In this document: piece by piece, positions 30,765 through 40,900 of the stretch
Layout of the letters: every line of letters begins with the position of its first letter
How positions within the stretch are numbered: position 1 is the first letter of the stretch
Origin: Bolinopsis microptera
Taxonomy: Eukaryota > Ctenophora > Tentaculata > Lobata > Bolinopsidae
DNA: 60,000 bases
Assembly: GCF_026151205.1 (NCBI RefSeq)
Contig: NC_087076.1
Coordinates: forward strand, 14,371,675 to 14,431,674
Direction: 5' to 3'
Notes under the pieces: generated by a model
What the model was told of the DNA's origin: nothing
The model's database searches: none
What the model saw: only the letters and a program-made list of their open reading frames with translations
Position numbers and translations under genes: made by a program

Positions 30765-33700
30765 AAGGCCCCAGGAGGAGGAGGAGGAGGAGGAGAACTG
30801 GGGAGGAGGAGGACTGTTGAGGACTGATGAGGAGGACTGAGGACGAGGAGGAGGAGTAGGAGGAGGACTGAGGAGGGGAGGAGGAAGAGAACTGGGGAGG
30901 ATCAGGAAGACCCAGGAGGAGGACCCAGGAGGAGGACCCAGGAGGAGGAGGAGGAGGAGGACTCAGGAGGATGACTCAGGAGGAGGAGGACTGAGGAGGA
31001 CTGAGAAGGAGGAGGACTGAAGAGTACTGAAGAGTACTGAGGAGGATGGCTGAGGAGGATGGCTGAGGAGGATGGCTGAGGAGGATGACTGAGGAGGATG
31101 ACTGAGGAGGATGACTGAGAGGGAGGAGGAGGATCAGGAAGACCCAGGAGGAGGAGGAGGAGGAGGACCCAGAAGGAGGACCTAGGAGAAGGAGGAGGAG
31201 AACTGAGGAGGATGACTGAGGAGGAGGAGGACTCAGGAAGAGGACTCAGGAGGACTGAGAATGAGGAGGATGGCTGAGGAGGATGACTGAGAGGGAGGAG
31301 GAGGAGGAAGAGGAGGAAGAGGACTGAGGAGGAGGAGGAGAAGGACTGAGGAGGAGAAGGAGGACCCAGGAGGAGGAGGAGGACTGGGGAGGAGGAGGAC
31401 TGTTGAGGACTGATGAGGAGAACTGACGACGAGGAGGAGGAGTAGGAGGAGGACTGGGGAGGGGAGGAGGAAGAGGACTGGATAGGATCAGGAAGACCCA
31501 GGAGGAGGACCCAGGAGGAGGAGGAGGAGGACCCAGGAGGAGGAGGAGGACTCAGGAGGACTGAGGAGGAGGACTGACGATGACTGAGAAGGAGGAGGAC
31601 TGAGGTGTACTGAGGAGGATGGCTGAGGAGGATGGCTGAGGAGGATGACTGAGGAGGATGACTGAGAGGGAGGAGGAGGAGGACTCAGGAGGAGGACTCA
31701 GGAGGAAGAGGACTCAGGAGGAGGACTTAGGAGAAATGATAAGGAGGACTGAGGAGAACTGAGGAGGAGGAGGAGGACTGAATAGGAGGAGGAGAAGGAG
31801 GAGGACTGGGAGAGGACTGAGGAGTAGGAGGACTGATGAGAAGGAGGAGGAGGAGGACTGGGGAGGAGGAGGACTGTTGAGGACTGATGAGGAGGACTGA
31901 GGACGAGGAGGAGGAGTAGGAGGAGGACTGAGGAGGGGAGGAGGAAGAGAACTGGGGAGGATCAGGAAGACCCAGGAGGAGGACCCAGGAGGAGGACCCA
32001 GGAGGAGGAGGAGGAGGAGGACTCAGGAGGATGACTCAGGAGGAGGAGGACTGAGGAGGACTGAGAAGGAGGAGGACTGAAGAGTACTGAAGAGTACTGA
32101 GGAGGATGGCTGAGGAGGATGGCTGAGGAGGATGGCTGAGGAGGATGACTGAGGAGGATGACTGAGGAGGATGACTGAGAGGGAGGAGGAGGATCAGGAA
32201 GACCCAGGAGGAGGAGGAGGAGGAGGACCCAGAAGGAGGACCTAGGAGAAGGAGGAGGAGAACTGAGGAGGATGACTGAGGAGGAGGAGGACTCAGGAAG
32301 AGGACTCAGGAGGACTGAGAATGAGGAGGATGGCTGAGGAGGATGACTGAGAGGGAGGAGGAGGAGGAAGAGGAGGAAGAGGACTGAGGAGGAGGAGGAG
32401 AAGGACTGAGGAGGAGAAGGAGGACCCAGGAGGAGGAGGAGGACTGGGGAGGAGGAGGACTGTTGAGGACTGATGAGGAGAACTGACGACGAGGAGGAGG
32501 AGTAGGAGGAGGACTGGGGAGGGGAGGAGGAAGAGGACTGGATAGGATCAGGAAGACCCAGGAGGAGGACCCAGGAGGAGGAGGAGGAGGACCCAGGAGG
32601 AGGAGGAGGACTCAGGAGGACTGAGGAGGAGGACTGACGATGACTGAGAAGGAGGAGGACTGAGGTGTACTGAGGAGGATGGCTGAGGAGGATGGCTGAG
32701 GAGGATGACTGAGGAGGATGACTGAGAGGGAGGAGGAGGAGGACTCAGGAGGAGGACTCAGGAGGAAGAGGACTCAGGAGGAGGACTTAGGAGAAATGAT
32801 AAGGAGGACTGAGGAGAACTGAGGAGGAGGAGGAGGACTGAATAGGAGGAGGAGAAGGAGGAGGACTGGGAGAGGACTGAGGAGTAGGAGGACTGATGAG
32901 AAGGAGGAGGAGGAGGACTGAGGACCGAGGAGTTAGAGGAGGAGGATGAAGAGGAGGAGGAGGACCCAGGAGGAGGAGGAGGAGGAGGACTGGGGAGGAG
33001 GAGGACTGTTGAGGACTGATGAGGAGGACTGAGGACGAGGAGGAGGAGTAGGAGGAGGACTGAGGAGGGGAGGAGGAAGAGAACTGGGGAGGATCAGGAA
33101 GACCCAGGAGGAGGACCCAGGAGGAGGACCCAGGAGGACCCAGGAGGAGGAGGAGGAGGACTGAGGAGGATGACTCAGGAGGAGGAGGACTCAGGAGGAG
33201 GACTGAGAAGGAGGAGGACTGAAGAGTACTGAAGAGTACTGAGGAGGATGGCTGAGGAGGATGACTGAGGAGGATGACTGAGGAGGATGACTGAGAGGGA
33301 GGAGGAGGATCAGGAAGACCCAGGAGGAGGAGGAGGAGGAGGACCCAGAAGGAGGACCTAGGAGGAGGAGGAGGAGAACTGAGGAGGATGACTGAGGAGG
33401 AGGAAGACTCAGGAGGAGGACTCAGGAGGACTGAGAATGAGGAGGATGGCTGAGGAGGATGACTGAGAGGGAGGAGGAGGAGGAAGAGGAGCAAGAGGAC
33501 TGAGGAGGAGGAGGAGAAGGACTGAGGAGGAGAAGGAGGACCCAGGAGGAGGAGGACCCAGGAGGAGGAGGACCCAGGAGGAGGACCCAGGAAAAAGCCC
33601 CAAGAGGAGGAGGACTGGGGAGGAGGAGGACTGTTGAGGACTGATGAGGGGAACTGACGACGAGGAGGAGGAGTAGGAGGAGGACTGGGGAGGGGAGGAG

Positions 33701-36700
33701 GAAGAGGACTGGATAGGATCAGGAAGACCCAGGAGGAGGACCCAGGAGGAGGAGGAAGAGGAGGACCCAGGAGGAAGAGGAGGACTCAGGAGGACTGAGG
33801 AGGAGGACTGACGATGACTGAGAAGGAGGAGGACTGAGGTGTACTGAGGAGGATGGCTGAGGAGGATGGCTGAGGAGGATGACTGAGGAGGATGACTGAG
33901 AGGGAGGAGGAGGAGGACTCAGGAGGAGGACTCAGGAGGAAGAGGACTCAGGAGGAGGACTTAGGAGAAATGATAAGGAGGACTGAGGAGAACTGAGGAG
34001 GAGGAGGAGGACTGAATAGGAGGAGGAGAAGGAGGAGGACTGGGAGAGGACTGAGGAGTAGGAGGACTGATGAGAAGGAGGAGGAGGAGGACTGAGGACC
34101 GAGGAGTTAGAGGAGGAGGATGAAGAGGAGGAGGAGGACCCAGGAGGAGGAGGAGGAGGAGGACTGGGGAGGAGGAGGACTGTTGAGGACTGATGAGGAG
34201 GACTGAGGACGAGGAGGAGGAGTAGGAGGAGGACTGAGGAGGGGAGGAGGAAGAGAACTGGGGAGGATCAGGAAGACCCAGGAGGAGGACCCAGGAGGAG
34301 GACCCAGGAGGACCCAGGAGGAGGAGGAGGACTGAGGAGGATGACTCAGGAGGAGGAGGACTCAGGAGGAGGACTGAGAAGGAGGAGGACTGAAGAGTAC
34401 TGAAGAGTACTGAGGAGGATGGCTGAGGAGGATGACTGAGGAGGATGACTGAGGAGGATGACTGAGAGGGAGGAGGAGGATCAGGAAGACCCAGGAGGAG
34501 GAGGAGGAGGAGGACCCAGAAGGAGGACCTAGGAGGAGGAGGAGGAGAACTGAGGAGGATGACTGAGGAGGAGGAAGACTCAGGAGGAGGACTCAGGAGG
34601 ACTGAGAATGAGGAGGATGGCTGAGGAGGATGACTGAGAGGGAGGAGGAGGAGGAAGAGGAGCAAGAGGACTGAGGAGGAGGAGGAGAAGGACTGAGGAG
34701 GAGAAGGAGGACCCAGGAGGAGGAGGACCCAGGAGGAGGAGGACCCAGGAGGAGGACCCAGGAAAAAGCCCCAAGAGGAGGAGGAGGACTGGGGAGGAGG
34801 AGGACTGTTGAGGACTGATGAGGGGAACTGACGACGAGGAGGAGGAGTAGGAGGAGGACTGGGGAGGGGAGGAGGAAGAGGACTGGATAGGATCAGGAAG
34901 ACCCAGGAGGAGGACCCAGGAGGAGGAGGAAGAGGAGGACCCAGGAGGAAGAGGAGGACTCAGGAGGACTGAGGAGGAGGACTGACGATGACTGAGAAGG
35001 AGGAGGACTGAGGTGTACTGAGGAGGATGGCTGAGGAGGATGGCTGAGGAGGATGACTGAGGAGGATGACTGAGAGGGAGGAGGAGGAGGACTCAGGAGG
35101 AGGACTCAGGAGGAAGAGGACTCAGGAGGAGGACTTAGGAGAAATGATAAGGAGGACTGAGGAGAACTGAGGAGGAGGAGGAGGACTGAATAGGAGGAGG
35201 AGAAGGAGGAGGACTGGGAGAGGACTGAGGAGTAGGAGGACTGATGAGAAGGAGGAGGAGGAGGACTGAGGACCGAGGAGTTAGAGGAGGAGGATGAAGA
35301 GGAGGAGGAGGACCCAGGAGGAGGAGGAGGAGGAGGACTGGGGAGGAGGAGGACTGTTGAGGACTGATGAGGAGGACTGAGGACGAGGAGGAGGAGTAGG
35401 AGGAGGACTGAGGAGGGGAGGAGGAAGAGAACTGGGGAGGATCAGGAAGACCCAGGAGGAGGACCCAGGAGGAGGACCCAGGAGGACCCAGGAGGAGGAG
35501 GAGGAGGACTGAGGAGGATGACTCAGGAGGAGGAGGACTCAGGAGGAGGACTGAGAAGGAGGAGGACTGAAGAGTACTGAAGAGTACTGAGGAGGATGGC
35601 TGAGGAGGATGACTGAGGAGGATGACTGAGGAGGATGACTGAGAGGGAGGAGGAGGATCAGGAAGACCCAGGAGGAGGAGGAGGAGGAGGACCCAGAAGG
35701 AGGACCTAGGAGGAGGAGGAGGAGAACTGAGGAGGATGACTGAGGAGGAGGAAGACTCAGGAGGAGGACTCAGGAGGACTGAGAATGAGGAGGATGGCTG
35801 AGGAGGATGACTGAGAGGGAGGAGGAGGAGGAAGAGGAGGAAGAGGACTGAGGAGGAGGAGAAGGACTGAGGAGGAGAAGGAGGACCCAGGAGGAGGAGG
35901 ACCCAGGAGGAGGAGGACCCAGGAGGAGGACCCAGGAAAAAGCCCCAAGAGGAGGAGGAGGACTGGGGAGGAGGAGGACTGTTGAGGACTGATGAGGGGA
36001 ACTGACGACGAGGAGGAGGAGTAGGAGGAGGACTGGGGAGGGGAGGAGGAAGAGGACTGGATAGGATCAGGAAGACCCAGGAGGAGGACCCAGGAGGAGG
36101 AGGAAGAGGAGGACCCAGGAGGAAGAGGAGGACTGAGGAGGACTGAGGAGGAGGACTGACGATGACTGAGAAGGAGGAGGACTGAGGTGTACTGAGGAGG
36201 ATGGCTGAGGAGGATGGCTGAGGAGGATGGCTGAGGAGGATGACTGAGGAGGATGACTGAGAGGGAGGAGGAGGAGGACTCAGGAGGAGGACTCAGGAGG
36301 AAGAGGACTCAGGAGGAGGACTTAGGAGAAATGATAAGGAGGACTGAGGAGAACTGAGGAGGAGGAGGAGGAGGAGGAGGACTGAATAGGAGGAGGAGAA
36401 GGAGGGGGACTGGGAGAGGACTGAGGAGTAGGAGGACTGATGAGAAGGAGGAGGAGGAGGACTGAGGACCGAGGAGGAAGAGGAGGAGGATGAAGAGGAG
36501 GAGGAGGACCCAGGAGGAGGAGGACTGAGGAGGAGGACTGAGGAGGATGACTGAGAGGGAAGAGGAGGAGGAGGAGGAGGACTCAGGAGGAGGAGGAGGA
36601 GGACTGAGAAGGAGGAGGACTGAGGAGGAGGAGGAGGAGGAGGACTGAATAGGAGGAGGAAGAGGGGACTGGGGACTGGGGAGGACTGAGGAGGAGGAAG

Positions 36701-36970
36701 GAGGACTGAAGAGAAGGATGAGGAGGAGGATTGAGAACTGAGAAGGAAGAGGAGGAGGATGAAGAGGAGGAGGAGGACCCAGGAGGAGGACCCAGGAGGA
36801 GGACTCAGGAGGAGGAGGAGGACTGGGGAGGAGGAAGACTGTTGAGGACTGATGAGGAGGACTGAGGACGAGGAGGAGGAGTAGGAGGAGGACTGAGGAG
36901 GGGAGGAGGAAGAGGACTGAGGAAGATCAGGAAGACCCAGGAGGAGGAGGAGGAAGAGTAGGAGGAGGAA
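30765..36970. repeat. GGA-rich higher-order minisatellite
   Basis: The array is built from AGGAGGAGGACTGAGG-like words. The landmark GACTGTTGAGGACTGATGAG recurs at about 30812, 31399, 31872, 32458, 33003, 33629, 34177, 34802, 35352, 35977 and 36837. Spacing alternates between about 470-550 and about 585-625 bp, giving a two-part higher-order unit of about 1.06 kb early and 1.17 kb later. The plus strand is almost all purine with few Ts and Cs. Long Leu/Ser/Pro open frames on the minus strand are repeat artefacts. Confidence 0.95.
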
Positions 36971-37292
36971 GCATCTAAATGTTATTTCCATTTTTTTCCG
37001 TTTTTGTCCATTTTTGTCCGTTTTTGTCCGCTCTATTTTTTGTCCGTTTTGAAAATATAGGGTACCGAACGGACAAAAAACATGATCCCCCTATAACAGC
37101 AAACATTGAACATTTTATTTAGCAATTTAGGTGTCCATTAATGTCCGCTAATGTCCGTCTATGTCCGCCAATGTCCGTCTATGTCCGTCTATGTCCGCCT
37201 ATGTCCGCCTATGTCCGCCTATGTCCGCCTATGTCCTGTCCTTTTTGGATTCTATGAGACAAGCGGACATAGACGGACGTGACACCCCCCCC

Positions 37293-37298
37293 GACAAT
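37293..37298. repeat. Right target-site duplication (GACAAT)
   Basis: GACAAT directly follows the C-run that closes the element and matches the left copy exactly. Confidence 0.75.
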
Positions 37299-37827
37299 AT
37301 AGACATGCCCAAAACGGGCATTTTGGCAAAAAATGGCAAAAAGATAAAAAGATAGTCAACCCCCAAATCCCAGCTACAATTTGAGAACATCCTAATTCCT
37401 ACAGCTAGGTCCCTCCCCGAATGCAACACTCAAAACATTATGGCCAGGATAATAGGGGATTTGTTAACATTTTTTGGCTTTTGGCCCATTTTTGGCAACA
37501 ACAAAAAAGCCCTTCCGCACTTTGATAACATCATTTGATACATGAGCGTCGCGTCTGTTAGGTCAATTAACATCTCCTGAAATTTAACGCGATTGAATGT
37601 TATCTTCATAGACTTTCGGCCAAAAAACCTTAAAATGGGGTTTTTAAACCTTTTTTGGATAACATTCAGTCGAAATAAGGGTCCCTGAGCTTTATTGAGG
37701 GTGAAAATCTTCCTTATTTACGATATACCTTCGATAATCCGTTAATAAATTTGTGGGCTCTCGATGTTTTGAAATTTACATGGGTCCTTAACACTGTTTA
37801 CATAGATTAAGATGATGTATCTGCTAT
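37299..37827. other. Intergenic, 3' flank of the HACD3-like gene
   Basis: AT-rich with TTTTTGGC words and no gene recognised. It directly follows the stop codon of the minus-strand HACD3-like gene and should include its 3' untranslated region. I did not pin down a poly(A) signal. Confidence 0.4.
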
Positions 37828-37976
37828 CTATTTAGCTTTTTTACTTTCTTTTTTCTTTCTGATATCTATCAAATCTTTTTGTTTATGATAGACGTCCTCC
37901 ATCTGTTTTAACTTTGCAAGTTTCTTCATTGCTTTCGTTCGCTGAGATCCCATGTGCATCAATAAAAACAGTCCTC
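37828..37976 (-). CDS. HACD3: HACD3-like exon 12 (C-terminus)
   Basis: The acceptor CTATTCTCAG leads into GLFLLMHMGSQRTKAMKKLA, a helix end and basic tail, with TAG at 37828-37830. The lysine-rich terminus fits an ER-retained membrane protein. Confidence 0.88.
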
Positions 37977-40900
37977 CTGAGAATAGAGTGGATTTAAACT
38001 TCAGTGATATTAATATCACAATTAATTTTGTCAATTTTACTATTATTTATGCGCGACCTATAAGTATTAAGTATAGTGGTAAGACTTATTAGTAACGACT
38101 GAGGTTGAGAATTAGATCCACTACTAATTGATGGCCAATAAAACCAAAATGTTTGAAAATAAGAACGAAAACAAATCATATGTACACCATAATTGAAATT
38201 CACACAGGCAAATTAGATCCAATTACCAATTGCAGGAGCAGCAAGGTAAATCTTGAGGAAGAGGCTGAAGTCGAAAGCAACGTTGAGACTATTGGGTAGA
38301 GTAACAGTGAGGCGCCCTGACTGTGACACTAACTCTATACACTGATACACTAAACTTGCTGAAACATTACTGGTGGTTACTTAAAGGGAGTCTAGATATA
38401 TATCGCATATTATCTCGTCACTGAGCATTAACATGTAAGAGTAGTATCATTTGTTGGAGGACAAAAAAGGTTTAATTAATACGATGTTATAAAAAAACTA
38501 ATGTGAATAAATCGAATAAAGAATGAATGGGAATTAGTGTTTTTATACAGACCTTCACATATCAATCCAATAGGATAGAGAGGAACCCACACATTGTACC
38601 TCAGCCACATTAATTTAGGGAAGTATAACTCGTAAATCTGGACTATGTAATATGGGTACCTGCGACCATTGGTAATTGTTAACTTTCACCGGTTGGTAGT
38701 TGACCTGTTTAATACAGCTCTGGAATGCTCATATCAAAGATTGTTAGTACTAAGAAGTTGGAATTCGTCCTGTTTGTGGCATCTTACTGCTTGTCCAAAT
38801 AATTTCACTTTAAAAATTAAACTGAATGCGTTTTAAGTAATAACTAATACACTATATACCTGACGACCTCAACAGCACACCAAGCTACCACGAGAAGATA
38901 ACAAGAGAGGGAGGTTTGGAGAGATGGTTCCGCGTCAACAACACAAAATAACACAATTGCTCTTCCAACCACCTGGGATACGAGAGATAAAGGAGATAAG
39001 GGAGATGAGAGAGATGAGGGAGATGAGAGAGATGAGAGAGATAAGGGAGATGAGGGAGATGAGGGAGATATGGGAGATGAGAGAGATGAGGAGATGAGGG
39101 AGATAAGGGAGATAAGGGAGATAAGGGAGATGAGGAGATGAGGGAGATGAGGGAGATGAGGAGATGAGGGAGATGAGGGAGATGAGGGAGATGAGGGATA
39201 TGAGGGAGATGAGAGAGATGAGGGAGATCAGAGAGATGAGGGGAGGAGTCAAATCCAGAAAATTACACCACTATGGGACCGTTCACATATTGCGTAATCA
39301 CTTTTTGGCAAATTTTTAACCCCCCTCCCCCCTCCGTAATCAATTTTATACATAGCTAAGGTGTCAAAATAACACTAGCGTAATCATTTGGAAACCCCCC
39401 CCCCCCCTCCCCTCCGGCTGATAACGTAATATGTGATTTGTACTATGATTTGTACAGTTATTTTAACAAAGATGTGGCCGTTATTTTATTTTATTTTGCT
39501 ACGAACGTTAGACCTGACCAGCTTTAACCCGCAAAAATACATAACATCAGGACTCAGGAGTGAATTCTTTACATCAACAGAGCCGGAAGATCATCACCAT
39601 TTATGAGGTTAATTTAATGAAGCACAATTATCTAAGTGTTTCCACATTCTTGTTTTTCTTCAGTTTTACTCAATTTAGACTGTTAGCTCGCTTCATAAGC
39701 ATGTCATCTTCGTTCCAAAACTTTTTATGACCTAATCATACACTCCTTGATAGTTATCTTGATCTAGTATCTTTGTTTCACACAATAGAGCATAAGTTTT
39801 GTGGTTTATCCACTGGGCTTAGATTTTGTGTTTAAGCTACCAAATTTTATTATTTATTATTTATTTGTAGTGTCCGGTACTTATCGTAGTTAAACTAAAG
39901 AATATTATCATTTTTGAATATTTGATGAACTAAAGGTTTTATTAAATATCTAGTTTACTTTTATCGCGTATGTTCTAGTCAAGGCAACCATATATTTTAT
40001 TTTATTCAAATATCGTACGATTGATAACGTACTGCAATATTGAAGACTTATTAGCATCATTGATTACTATGATTGATAACTATGATTAAAGGGTAAAGAA
40101 TCAGACATTATATCATACTACAATTTTATCGCACAATTTTAATAAAGTTTATAAAGATAAGTATTTAAACCCAAAAAATAATACCTAGACACCTAGGATA
40201 TAACTACATAATATCTTATATTCAACGAACACCGTTGAATGCTTGACAACATAAGTTAATTTTTAGCCAAAGAATGTGAGTTTGTTTTCAACTTCCATTT
40301 CAAGTTCCAGCTTCTGTCCGGGTCCCGGAATGATGTCGCGTCTTCAGACACGTAGATGGCATAGTTCCCGTAAACAGGTCCGCTCATCAGGTTACTGCCA
40401 ATCTGCGTCCCCGCGTCACTGCCCTGCAGCTGAACTTTGCACGATGTACTCCACAAGGTATTTGGGCAATTTTGGATGTTGGATATCTCGTGAGGCCAGC
40501 GGTCACTGAGAGAGACTCCGGTGAGGGGGTTGCAGTGAAAGTCGTTTCCCAGTCCGTGGGTGTTGTCGTCATTAACACCGGTAGGTGACAGAAACCCTCC
40601 TGTCATCACGATCCTGTGTCCATTATCGGTATATGCCCAGTTGAAAGCCAAGTCTCCTCCCACAGAAAATATCGGGTCGTCTCCCATGTTCTGAGCATTC
40701 TTGCTTACGCTCTCTTGGAGAGGACCACCCTCCGTAACCACGTCCCTGCCCGGGTTCATGTCCTGGAACCGGGAGAGAAGGGACCTGCCACTCTGTGTAA
40801 ATCGGAACACTTTCACTGCGTCCACCTCCCCTCCCTGGTGTCTCACAATGGCTATGTAGCTCACGGGGTGGTTCCAGATCACTCGGTTCAAGTAATCTTT

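Larger units (their letters stand above)
30399..37292. mobile_element. TIR-bounded element with 6-bp target duplication, filled by a minisatellite
   Basis: The left end starts with eight Gs then TGTCATGTCCGTC and continues TATGTCCGC. The right end is the inverse with one mismatch (TGTCACGTCCGTC), closing with eight Cs. GACAAT flanks both ends directly (30393-30398 and 37293-37298), as expected of a target-site duplication. Inside each end lies a direct copy of a segment containing CCTGTCCTTTTTGGATTCTA. The interior is (A/C)GGACAT-type repeats and a GGA-rich array. No transposase is seen, so the element is non-autonomous. The superfamily is not assigned from a 6-bp duplication alone. Confidence 0.8.

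Noticed and set aside
32787-36991. Long minus-strand open frames of Leu, Ser and Pro (up to 235 codons)
   Set aside because: They lie wholly inside the GGA minisatellite; lack of stops follows from the repeat composition and the frames repeat with the array.
38935-39252. Minus-strand frame of Ile-Ser-Leu repeats
   Set aside because: It is the CT-rich minisatellite; only its downstream end (exon 9, in another frame) is coding.
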